A stretch of DNA of 64,000 nt, taken from the NCBI RefSeq assembly GCF_000716605.1, contig NZ_JNXE01000007.1, positions 278,898 through 342,897 on the forward strand, written 5' to 3'. Position numbers and translations under genes: made by a program. Below the pieces are notes generated by a model that made no database searches, was not told where the DNA came from, and worked only from the letters and a program-made list of their open reading frames with translations. This document shows, one piece after another, positions 17,214-25,045 of this stretch. The stretch is from Streptomyces sp. NRRL F-525 (GTDB taxonomy: Bacteria > Actinomycetota > Actinomycetes > Streptomycetales > Streptomycetaceae). How positions within the stretch are numbered: the stretch's first letter is position 1; every line of letters begins with the position of its first letter.

Positions 17214-18125
17214 CTAGCGGCCCTTCCGGACGAGGTCGGTGATGCGCTCGCCCTCGCCGATCGTGAGGGGGCCGGTTCCCTCCGTGGGATCGCCGACTCC
17301 CAGCGCGACGGCCAGCGTGCGGCCGTGCAGGTCGAGGGTGGCCTCGGTCAGGGTGGTGAAATCGGCTACGGCGGAGCGGGCGCGGGCCCATCCGGTGACG
17401 CCGATGCCCGCGGCGATCAGCACGGCCGGCCACCACGCCACGGTGAGCAGGAGGTAGGGCAGGGCCCAGGTTCCGGTGGCGACGGCGGCGGCGAACGACG
17501 CGTGCGCGGCGGTGAGTTCGGTGCGCGCGGGGTCGGGGAGGACCAGCCAGAGCCGGGACCAGCCGTAGGTCAGGTCGAGGCCGTAGCGGTGGTACGCGAT
17601 CGACTCCACGGCGTGGATCCGGTCGCCCATCCAGGTCGGCCTGCCCGGTTCGGCCATGGCCAGCCGGGTGACGCGTTCGGCCGCGGTGTCGATCCGGTGC
17701 TGCTGCTCGCGGGTGCGTGTGCCCGGGCTCGCGGCTTCGAACGCCCGGCGTTCCTCCACGAGTTGGTACCACCGGGCACGCCTCCGCGCTGTCCCCGCCG
17801 TCGCGGCCGCGGCGAAGGGGCGGGGCCACTGCCCCAACCAGACGCGCCGGGTGACTCCGGCGAGTGCCTGCACGACGAAGCCGGCACCGGAGGCGGCCGC
17901 CAGTACGGCCACGACGAGCAGGGCCTGCGCCCCGCTCGGCAGGTCCGCGACCGTGTCGGCGCTGCTCTGGACCTTCCGGGCGGACAACGCGACGTTCCAG
18001 GCGTCGGCTTGGCCGAGGCTGACGGACAGCCACACCGCGCCCAGGAAGAACGCACCGGGCAGCACGAGAAGGCTGATCCACCGGTCGGCCAGCGTTTTCG
18101 CCAACTGCTGGAAGAAACCGCCCAC
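17214..18125 (-). CDS. Four-helix membrane protein of the CHAT module
   Basis: A 303-residue protein I do not recognise by family. Two hydrophobic helices lie near residues 16-36 (WISLLVLPGAFFLGAVWLSV) and 65-90, and two more near 215-250 (ALPYLLLTVAWWPAVLIAAG). Between them is a charged cytoplasmic region with ARRRARWYQLVEERRAFEAA and a conserved-looking block GDRIHAVESIAYHRYGLDL. It lies 5 bp downstream of the small Cys-rich gene and is divergent from the TPR-CHAT gene, so it is most likely the membrane partner or effector of that system. Whether it is a pore, an anchor or a sensor is inference. Confidence 0.7.
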   Translation of the reverse strand: MGGFFQQLAKTLADRWISLLVLPGAFFLGAVWLSVSLGQADAWNVALSARKVQSSADTVADLPSGAQALLVVAVLAAASGAGFVVQALAGVTRRVWLGQWPRPFAAAATAGTARRRARWYQLVEERRAFEAASPGTRTREQQHRIDTAAERVTRLAMAEPGRPTWMGDRIHAVESIAYHRYGLDLTYGWSRLWLVLPDPARTELTAAHASFAAAVATGTWALPYLLLTVAWWPAVLIAAGIGVTGWARARSAVADFTTLTEATLDLHGRTLAVALGVGDPTEGTGPLTIGEGERITDLVRKGR

Positions 18126-18130
18126 TTGGG

Positions 18131-18475
18131 CTACCCCCGTTCCAGGGGCCGGCCCATGACGGCGCAGCGCGGGATCGCACCCGCCGGGGGCGGTACCGCC
18201 GTCCGGTCGCAGGCGCCGTCCGGGCAGCGGAAGGCCTCCTGACGGGCGACGCCCGGACCGGCTCCCGGCAGCCCCGTCGACAGCGTGCGCAGGGTGGTCT
18301 CACGGTCGGTGTTCAGCAACTGGCCCAGCAGGGCGAGTATCGGACGCCGGGCCCGCGCCTCGGCCACGATCCGTTCCAGCAGTTCCTGACGTTCCGCGGA
18401 GTGGAGCCCGGTCTCGCCGATCAGCGCCTCGAACTCCTGGCACAGCGTGGTCAGTGCCGATCGTTCGGCGTCCAC
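18131..18475 (-). CDS. Small Cys-rich protein of the CHAT module
   Basis: A 114-residue protein. The N-terminal ~75 residues are helical (LTTLCQEFEALIGETGLHSA, with RRPILALLGQLL). The C-terminal tail holds a Cys pattern: FRCPDGACDR, then IPRCAVMGRPLERG, suggesting a small zinc-binding knuckle. The GTG start at 18475 has a strong GGAGGAG five bases upstream. It resembles small adaptor proteins encoded beside CHAT-domain conflict proteins in actinobacteria, but I cannot assign a named family. Divergent from the CHAT gene with a 43-bp gap that must hold both promoters. Confidence 0.7.
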   Translation of the reverse strand: MDAERSALTTLCQEFEALIGETGLHSAERQELLERIVAEARARRPILALLGQLLNTDRETTLRTLSTGLPGAGPGVARQEAFRCPDGACDRTAVPPPAGAIPRCAVMGRPLERG

Positions 18476-18518
18476 CAGGGCTCCTCCTTCAGCCAGTCGG
18501 CCGATAGTCTCATGGTCA

Positions 18519-21500
18519 ATGTCCTCCTACCACCAGCCCGATCCGGAGCCGCTGAACCAGCAGGCGGTCGATCTGCTGAACCGGGCCACCAGGGCCGGTG
18601 ACACGGCACAACTGGGCACCTGCGTCTCGTTGTTCCAGCGCGTCGTCGCCCTGACACCGCATCACCATCCGCGCCTCGCCACCCGCCTGTACAACCTCGC
18701 CGAGTCCCATCGGGCGCTGTACGCGCTGACGGGGCGGTTGGCCGACGCCGACCTGTCGATCGGCATCGGGCGAGAGGCCGTGGCCGCCCTCCACCACGGC
18801 GACCCGAACTCCGCACTGATCCTGGGCAACCTCAGCGCCACCCACCTCCTGCGGTACCAGCGGGTCGGGCACCCGCACGACCTGGACGGGGTCGTCGAGT
18901 TCGGGGAAGGGGTTGTCGGCGTGCCCGGCGCCAACCCGAACCTCGCGTTCCACCTGGCCACCCTCGGCACGGGCTACCTGCTGCGGTTCCAGAGAACAGG
19001 GAATCTCTCGGATGTGGACCGTTCCATCGACATCGATGAGCGGGTGATGGCTGTCGCCTCCGCCGATTCGCCGCACCGGACGACAGCCTTGTCCGATCTC
19101 GCCTCGGGCTACCTGCTGCGCTTCGAGCGGACCGGGCAGCTTTCTGATCTGGACCGTTCCATCTACAGAGGCGAGCAGGTGATCGTTGTCGCCTCTGCCG
19201 GGTTTCCTCACCGCTCGACAACCTTGGCCAATCTCGCCACGGGATGCTTGCTGCGCTTCCAGAGAACAGGGCAGGCCTCGGATCTGGACCGTTCCATCGA
19301 CAGGGGCGAGCAGGCCATGGCTGTCGCCTCCGCCGATTTCCCGCACCGGACGACCGTCCTGACCAACCTCGGCAGCAGCTACTTGCTGCGGTTCGAGCGG
19401 ACAAGGCAGGACTCGGATCTGGACCGTTCCATCGCCAACGGTGAGCGGGCGTTGGCTGTCACTCCCGTCGATTCCCGGGACCGGCCGACGATTCTGGCCA
19501 ACCTCGCCCTGGGCTACGTGCGGCGGTTCGAGGGAACCGGGCAGGTCGCGGACTTGGACCGTTCCATCGACAACGGCGAGCAGGCGATGGCCGTCACCCC
19601 CGCCGATTCCCCCTACCGGCTGACAACCCTGACCAACCTCGCCACCTCCTACTGGGCACGGTTCGGACGGGCGGGCCGTCCGGCGGACCTGGAGCGCTCC
19701 ATCGGTTTCGGGGAACAGGCCGCCGCCGACACCGGCAACCCGCACCGGGCGACCGCCCTGTCCAACCTCGCCGCCGCCTACGCCGACCGCTTCGAGCGGA
19801 CGGGGAACCTGGCCGACCTGGAGCGGGCCATCGGCCACTACGAACAGGCGGTGGCCGCCGCTCCGGACAGTTCCCTCGACGGCGCCACCTACCTGTCCAA
19901 CTTCGGCATGGCGTACCACGCGCGGTTCGAACGGCTGGGGGAGCAGGCCGACTTGGACCGGGCCATCGGCCACCTCGATCGCGCCGCGGCCGCGGCGCCC
20001 CGGGGACACCGCGAGTTCGCGACGATCCTGTCCAACCGCGGCACCGTGTACGGGGCGCGGTTCGAACGGCTGGGGGACGTGGCCGATCTGGACCGTTCCA
20101 TCGTCCACTACGAACAGGCCGTGGCCGCCACGCCCGAGGGCCACCCGGATCTCGCCCGCCGTCTGTCCAACCTGGGCGCCGCGTACGACGCGCGGTCCGA
20201 CCGCAAGGGGGACCTCGCCGACGCGCGACGGGCCGTGGAGAGCATGGAACGAGCCGTCGTCGCCACACCGAACGATCACCCCTTCCGCGCGATGGCCCTG
20301 TCCAACCTGGCATCCACCCTGCGCGGGCGGTTCGACCGGCTGGGGGACGTGGCCGATCTGGACCGTTCCATCGCGCTTCACCAAGAGGCCGTGGCCGCCA
20401 CGCCCGACGACCACCCGAACCGGGCGCTGCACCTGTCCAACCTCAGCGTCGCCCTCTGGTCCCGGCTCACCCGCAGCGGAGACATGTCCGACCTGGACGC
20501 GGGCATCGACGCCAGCAGACGCGCGGTGGCCGCCACGCCGGACGACCACCCGGACCGTGCGATGCGCCTGTCCAACCTCGCCACCGCCCTCCATCAACGG
20601 TTTGAGCACAGCGGCAGCGTTCACGACCTGGACCGTGCCGTCGCGCACCACGAACAGGCCGTGGCCGCCACGCCCGACGACCACCCGAACCGTGCGATGC
20701 ACCTGTCCAACCTCGGAACCGCCTACCAGTCGCGGTCCCACCGGACCGCCGGCAGCGCCGATCTCGACAGTGCCATCGACCGCACGCTCCTGGCGCTCGC
20801 GGCCACCCCGGCCGACCACCCCAACCGACTGCTGCGCCTGTACAACCTCGGACGGTCCTATCAGGCGCGGTACGAGCGCTCGGGCGATCCGGCCGACCTG
20901 GACCGTGCGGTCGACCTGGCGCGGGAGGCGGCCGACGCCGTTCCCGCGGACGATCCGCTCCGCGCGCAGCATCTGTTCAACCTCGGCAACACCCACCGGC
21001 TGCGGTTCCAGCGGACCGGCGACCCGTCCGACCTCGACCGCGCCGTCGACGCCGCGGAACGGACCGTCGCGGCAACCCCCGCAGACCATCCCCGGCGGGC
21101 CTCCCGCATCTACCTCCTCGCGGTCTGTCACACGAGGCGGTGGGACAGCGGCAGCACCGTCGACCGCCCGCGGATCACCCGCCTCGCGGAGGAGGCGCTC
21201 GCGGCCACGACATCGCCCCCGTTCGAGCGGCTCCGGGCCTGCTGGGTGGTCGGGCGGCTCGCCTACGTACTGGACGAACCGCACACCGCCCGGCTGCTGT
21301 TCGACACGGCGGTGGAGCTGCTGCCGTTGGTCGCGGCACGGGAGACCTCGGCGGCGGACCACGAGTACCGCCTCGGCGCGAACCACGGACTGGTCGGCGA
21401 GACGATCGCCGTGCACTGCGCCCTCGACGATCCGGGCGGCGCGGTCCAGGCCGCCGAGCTGGGCCGGTCGATCCTGCTGACGTCCCGGCTGGCGCTGCGG

Positions 21501-22775
21501 ACACCCATCGCCGACCTCGAAGCCGAACACCCGGCCCTGGCCGGCCGGTTGAGCCGTGTCCGCGACGCCCTCAACGCGCCGGATCTCCCGGCCATGGCCA
21601 CGCCCGACGGCCAGGACGTCGACCACATCGACCGGCGCAAGCGGCTGTGGGCCGAGCACGACGCCGTACTGGCGGAGATCCGCCGGCTGCCGGGCCTGGA
21701 CCGGTTCCTGCTCCCGCTGAGGTGGACCGGGCTGCGGCCGACCGGTACCGGTGAGGCGGTGGTGCTGCTCAACGCCGGCCTGCAGCGGTGCGACGCCGTC
21801 GTCGTCACTGCCGACGGGCCCCTGCTGCCGGTGCCGCTGCCCGAACTGCGGTTGTCCGACGTCGAGTTGTGGGCAGCCGAGCTGACGGAGGCGACGCACG
21901 ACGCCGGCTCGTTCACCGGCGAACTGCGCTGTCAGCGGGTGCTGACGGAGCTGCTCGGCCGGCTGTGGGACACGACGGTCGAGCCGGTCCTCGACGCGAT
22001 CGAGGGCCGGCTCCGCCCGGCCGACGGAGTACTGCCCCGCGTGTGGTGGATGCCGACCGGGCCGCTCGCGCTGCTGCCGCTGCACGCGGCCGGACACCCC
22101 GGCGGCCCCGGGGCGCTCGACCGGGTGATCTCGTCGTACACACCCACCATGCGCACCCTGGCCCGTGCGCAAGGACGCCCGGCCGCGACGGACCGGCGCC
22201 GGCTCGCGGTCGCCCTCGACCGGACCCCGGGTCTGCCGGACCTGCCGGCCACCGCCGCCGAGGCGGCGAGTCTGCACGCCGCCCACCCCGACATGCCGCT
22301 GCTCACCAACGAGCAGGCCACCACCGCCCGGGTCACCGGGGCGCTCCCCGGGGCGAGTTGGGCCCACTTCGCCTGCCACGCGGGCACCGATCCCGACGCG
22401 CCGTCCGAGGGCGGGCTCCATCTCCACGACGGCGTGCTGTCCATCGCGGAGATCGGCCGCCTCGACCTCCACGAGGCCGAACTGGCCTACCTGTCCGCGT
22501 GCTCCACGGGCCAGGTCGGCCGCCGGCACGCGGACGAGTCCATCCACCTCGCCTCCGCGTTCCAACTGGCCGGCTTCCGGCACGTCGTAGCGAGCCTCTG
22601 GCCCCTGCACGACCACGTGGCGGCCGCCGCGGCCGACCACTTCTACCGGCAGATGCCGGACACACCGTCCGCCGACGACGCGGCGCTCGCGCTCCACCGC
22701 GTCATCCGGCACCTGCGCACCGAACACTCCGGCCGGCCACACCTGTGGGCGTCCCTGATCCACAGCGGGCCGTAG
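18519..22775 (+). CDS. TPR-array protein with C-terminal CHAT (caspase-like) peptidase
   Basis: A 1418-residue protein. Residues ~45-870 are about 18 tetratricopeptide-like units of ~45 residues with the recurring motif SDLDRSI and LSNLATAYxxRFERTG. Residues ~870-1080 are a helical linker. The C-terminal ~330 residues form a CHAT peptidase: the catalytic His1287 lies in HFACHAG and Cys1328 in YLSACSTG, followed by ASAFQLAGFRHVVASLWPLH. CHAT domains are caspase-like cysteine peptidases that act as effectors in bacterial conflict systems, and a TPR-CHAT protein is the protease partner in type III-E CRISPR. ATG 18519 is chosen because the preceding sequence is shared with the divergent gene; its ribosome binding site is weak. 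The substrate is unknown, but neighbours suggest self-directed killing. Confidence 0.92.
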   Translation: MSSYHQPDPEPLNQQAVDLLNRATRAGDTAQLGTCVSLFQRVVALTPHHHPRLATRLYNLAESHRALYALTGRLADADLSIGIGREAVAALHHGDPNSALILGNLSATHLLRYQRVGHPHDLDGVVEFGEGVVGVPGANPNLAFHLATLGTGYLLRFQRTGNLSDVDRSIDIDERVMAVASADSPHRTTALSDLASGYLLRFERTGQLSDLDRSIYRGEQVIVVASAGFPHRSTTLANLATGCLLRFQRTGQASDLDRSIDRGEQAMAVASADFPHRTTVLTNLGSSYLLRFERTRQDSDLDRSIANGERALAVTPVDSRDRPTILANLALGYVRRFEGTGQVADLDRSIDNGEQAMAVTPADSPYRLTTLTNLATSYWARFGRAGRPADLERSIGFGEQAAADTGNPHRATALSNLAAAYADRFERTGNLADLERAIGHYEQAVAAAPDSSLDGATYLSNFGMAYHARFERLGEQADLDRAIGHLDRAAAAAPRGHREFATILSNRGTVYGARFERLGDVADLDRSIVHYEQAVAATPEGHPDLARRLSNLGAAYDARSDRKGDLADARRAVESMERAVVATPNDHPFRAMALSNLASTLRGRFDRLGDVADLDRSIALHQEAVAATPDDHPNRALHLSNLSVALWSRLTRSGDMSDLDAGIDASRRAVAATPDDHPDRAMRLSNLATALHQRFEHSGSVHDLDRAVAHHEQAVAATPDDHPNRAMHLSNLGTAYQSRSHRTAGSADLDSAIDRTLLALAATPADHPNRLLRLYNLGRSYQARYERSGDPADLDRAVDLAREAADAVPADDPLRAQHLFNLGNTHRLRFQRTGDPSDLDRAVDAAERTVAATPADHPRRASRIYLLAVCHTRRWDSGSTVDRPRITRLAEEALAATTSPPFERLRACWVVGRLAYVLDEPHTARLLFDTAVELLPLVAARETSAADHEYRLGANHGLVGETIAVHCALDDPGGAVQAAELGRSILLTSRLALRTPIADLEAEHPALAGRLSRVRDALNAPDLPAMATPDGQDVDHIDRRKRLWAEHDAVLAEIRRLPGLDRFLLPLRWTGLRPTGTGEAVVLLNAGLQRCDAVVVTADGPLLPVPLPELRLSDVELWAAELTEATHDAGSFTGELRCQRVLTELLGRLWDTTVEPVLDAIEGRLRPADGVLPRVWWMPTGPLALLPLHAAGHPGGPGALDRVISSYTPTMRTLARAQGRPAATDRRRLAVALDRTPGLPDLPATAAEAASLHAAHPDMPLLTNEQATTARVTGALPGASWAHFACHAGTDPDAPSEGGLHLHDGVLSIAEIGRLDLHEAELAYLSACSTGQVGRRHADESIHLASAFQLAGFRHVVASLWPLHDHVAAAAADHFYRQMPDTPSADDAALALHRVIRHLRTEHSGRPHLWASLIHSGP
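18651..21110 (+). repeat. Tandem 135-bp coding repeats (TPR array)
   Basis: About 18 units of ~135 bp inside the CHAT gene. Units between ~19000 and ~19660 are so alike at DNA level that GGACCGTTCCATC recurs in nearly every one. These units also use more T- and A-ending codons (TTG, GAT, GTT) than the flanking code. Such near-identity suggests recent duplication or homogenisation. Confidence 0.9.
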
Positions 22776-22865
22776 CCCGAAGCAGGCCCGAACTCGGCGG
22801 CCGCTGCGGGGGATTGACCGTCGTCGGTGTGTGGACGGCTCTGCGGCCAGCCCTCTTGAGATCGG

Positions 22866-23831
22866 TCAGCCGGCCACGGGCTGCCACCGGCTTTCCTGGG
22901 CAGGGTCGATGCCGCTGAGCCACACCAGCGTCCCGTCGATCAGGCCCGGCTTGTCCCGCGTGGCGAGGGCGGGTGCTTCGAGCATGTCGGCGGTCTCCTC
23001 CAGGTAGGTGACCAGCGTGTCGAGTTCGCCGCCTTGGGGTTCGTTGTAGCGGGACCAGGAGCCCAAGTAGCCGGTGGCGGCGTCCAGATACAGCCCTGCG
23101 GTGCTGTCGGCCGGGCCCAGGGAGACCACCGGAATCCGGGTAGCCGTCCACCGGGTGATCTGCTCCTCCGCGGGGCGGTCGGCGTTGAGCGTGCCCTGAT
23201 GAGCCTGGGCAGCCGTCTTCAACCGGTGACGGGCGGCCACGGCGTCGAGGTTCATCAGAGCCATGTTGCCCGGAAGGCAACCCCGGCCATCGGCCCCGTC
23301 GTCACCCGCGGTCAGCATCCACAGGGTGCGCAACTCGACGGGTATCGGGATGCCGAGACTCGCCTCCAGGGCGGCGACGGCAGCGGAGTCGGCGCCGGTG
23401 CGGAGCGCGGCGTAGGAGTCAGGAGCGTTGGACCGCAGCCAGGTGATGATGCGCTGCCAGGCATCGGCGACCTCCCTCACGGTGACTGCGGCAGCACCAG
23501 GGCCGGCAGATCGCTCGCTCTCGTGGATGTCCGTGGAAGGCTCGGCGGAACCGTCTACGGCGGGCAAGTTGGAGGGATCGCTGGCGGTGGCCGCTCTCAG
23601 GAACCGGATCTCTACGCGGTCGGGCTCGCGTAGGTAACCGACAGACAGGTCGGGGCAGTCGTCGAACATCTCCCCGTCGACCGTAACCGTCAGGATGCCG
23701 GGCAGCCCCGATGGCCGGCCCATGTCCGGGTCGTCGGCCAGTTGGCCCGCCACCGCCTTCAGCGCGTAGGGAACATCTGCTCCGAGCCGGATGGCCATGT
23801 CGCGTACGTCCGGCTGGATTTCGACCTTCAC
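22866..23831 (-). CDS. SMI1/KNR4 protein with N-terminal toxin-like domain
   Basis: A 321-residue two-part protein. Residues ~1-80 (VKVEIQPDVRDMAIRLGADV, then GILTVTVDGEMFDDCPDLSV) form a compact alpha/beta domain reminiscent of RelE/ParE-type folds, though without clear catalytic residues. After an acidic linker, residues ~115-315 are a SMI1/KNR4 domain (LEASLGIPIPVELRTLWMLT, GYLGSWSRYNEPQGGELDTL). The GTG at 23831 with AAGGAG upstream fits better than the longer frame to 23879. Convergent with the CHAT gene. It probably acts as an immunity protein; no cognate toxin is visible. Confidence 0.75.
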   Translation of the reverse strand: MKVEIQPDVRDMAIRLGADVPYALKAVAGQLADDPDMGRPSGLPGILTVTVDGEMFDDCPDLSVGYLREPDRVEIRFLRAATASDPSNLPAVDGSAEPSTDIHESERSAGPGAAAVTVREVADAWQRIITWLRSNAPDSYAALRTGADSAAVAALEASLGIPIPVELRTLWMLTAGDDGADGRGCLPGNMALMNLDAVAARHRLKTAAQAHQGTLNADRPAEEQITRWTATRIPVVSLGPADSTAGLYLDAATGYLGSWSRYNEPQGGELDTLVTYLEETADMLEAPALATRDKPGLIDGTLVWLSGIDPAQESRWQPVAG

Positions 23832-23939
23832 AGCCCGGTGCTCCTTCGTGGTCGGACGGAGGATGTGCCCCTCGCACAAGGGGCCCCCGTGTTCAGCGGA
23901 GGGTGACGCGGCGGAGGTGCCGCAGCCGCCTCTCTGCTC

Positions 23940-24338
23940 CTAGCCCTGCCGAGGCGCCAGGCTGCGGACGACATCGAACTCGTTGCCCTCGGGGTCGGCC
24001 ATGACCACCCAACTCCGGTCCGCACCCTGGCCCACATCCGTCGTGGTGGCGCCGAGGCCGAGCAGCCTGGTCACCTCGTCCTCGGTGCTGCCGTCGATCG
24101 GGCTGACGTCGAGGTGGAGCCGGTTCTTGACGGTCTTGTCCTCGGGTACCTGGATGAACTGCAGGGTGGGTGGCATCTGGCGGGCCCGGATCTCCTCGAC
24201 GGTCGGTACCCAGGAGCCGATCTCGACCCTGCCCTCGCTCCGGTCGATCACCTTGAAGTCCAGGACCGCGCACCAGAAGGCCGCGAGCCGCTCCGGATCA
24301 CGGCAGTCGACGACCAACTCGGTGAACCTGCTTGTCAT
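23940..24338 (-). CDS. VOC family (glyoxalase/bleomycin-resistance fold) protein
   Basis: A 132-residue VOC domain: FTELVVDCRDPERLAAFWCA at the start, DKTVKNRLHLDVSP in the middle and VVMADPEGNEFDVV at the end. The ATG at 24338 is preceded by GGAGAG. It lies 11 bp behind a TetR gene on the same strand, so they are co-transcribed. The pairing with a regulator and nearby resistance-like genes suggests drug sequestration or detoxification, but the substrate is unknown. It is a paralogue of the VOC protein at 5174-5527. Confidence 0.87.
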   Translation of the reverse strand: MTSRFTELVVDCRDPERLAAFWCAVLDFKVIDRSEGRVEIGSWVPTVEEIRARQMPPTLQFIQVPEDKTVKNRLHLDVSPIDGSTEDEVTRLLGLGATTTDVGQGADRSWVVMADPEGNEFDVVRSLAPRQG

Positions 24339-24349
24339 GAGACTCTCCG

Positions 24350-24937
24350 TCAGGTCGGGTTTCGTGAGGGATTCCCCATGCCGGAGAAGAGGGCCTGGAG
24401 GACCCGGTCGACGTACTCGTGGGTCAAGGGCTCCTGGGTGACCAGGAATTGGAAGTACAGCGGGCCGGAGAGGATCGCCATCGCCAGGCTCAGGTCGAAG
24501 GCGGGCGACAACTGACCTTGCTCCTGTGCCCTTTTCAGCCGGGCGACGGTCAACTCGGCCTGCGGGGCGATGAACCGCTCGTTGAGGGCGGCGGCGACCC
24601 GGGGGTCGTACTGGGCCTCGCCGACCAGTGCCTGATACAGCGGACCGAAGGGCGGGTTGCCCAGCAGGTCGATGGCCGCGTGGATCTGGGTGCGCAGGTC
24701 GGCGACGATGTCGCCCGTGTCGGGGAAGTCCAGGTCGGACTCGTGCAACGAGAGCAGGGAGTCGAGGAACAGGGCGCCCTTGGACGGCCACCTGCGGTAG
24801 ATGGTGTGCTTGCCCGCACCGGCCCGGGCCGCGATCGCTTCGATGCTGAGCCGGGCGTAGCCGATCTCCTGGCCCAGTTCCAGAGTGGTCCGCATGATGG
24901 CGTCGGTCCGGCCGGCGCCACGCAGGGGGTCCGTCAT
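24350..24937 (-). CDS. TetR family transcriptional regulator
   Basis: A 195-residue regulator with the helix-turn-helix ARLSIEAIAARAGAGKHTIY and RRWPSKGALFLDSL. The C-terminal domain resembles TetR_C-type ligand domains (EAQYDPRVAAALNERF). It is the first gene of an operon with a VOC protein. Two palindromes sharing the half-site GGCACG lie in the 108-bp divergent region upstream and are its likely operators. Confidence 0.92.
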   Translation of the reverse strand: MTDPLRGAGRTDAIMRTTLELGQEIGYARLSIEAIAARAGAGKHTIYRRWPSKGALFLDSLLSLHESDLDFPDTGDIVADLRTQIHAAIDLLGNPPFGPLYQALVGEAQYDPRVAAALNERFIAPQAELTVARLKRAQEQGQLSPAFDLSLAMAILSGPLYFQFLVTQEPLTHEYVDRVLQALFSGMGNPSRNPT

Positions 24938-24954
24938 GCCGGCATCCTAACGAC

Positions 24955-24968
24955 ACGGCACGTGCCGT
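24955..24968. promoter_or_regulatory. Perfect 14-bp palindrome, probable TetR operator
   Basis: ACGGCACGTGCCGT is perfectly palindromic and lies 18 bp upstream of the TetR start, next to a TTGACG -35-like element at 24971-24976 on the plus strand. The TetR protein encoded at 24350-24937 is the likely binder. Confidence 0.65.
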
Positions 24969-25013
24969 TCTTGACGAACTCCCTTTCATGCACTGTCCTT
25001 TACCGCGCGGCAT

Positions 25014-25028
25014 GGCACGGGCCGTGCC
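25014..25028. promoter_or_regulatory. Second palindrome with the same half-site (GGCACGG-G-CCGTGCC)
   Basis: An odd palindrome that repeats the GGCACG half-site of the operator at 24955, with wider spacing. It ends 17 bp before the divergent flavin-hydroxylase remnant, so one TetR may control both sides. Confidence 0.5.
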
Positions 25029-25045
25029 GACGGGGGAGAGGGTGC

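Noticed and set aside
18990..20420. Regular repeats that could suggest a CRISPR-like array
   Set aside because: The ~135-bp period is a multiple of three, the repeats lie in frame and encode TPR units; there are no distinct spacers and no cas genes.
18516..22763. Minus-strand ORF of 1415 codons antisense to the CHAT gene
   Set aside because: Low-complexity Gly/Arg/Val-rich composition with no domain; it is the antisense shadow of a high-GC repetitive gene. The plus strand shows clear TPR and CHAT motifs.
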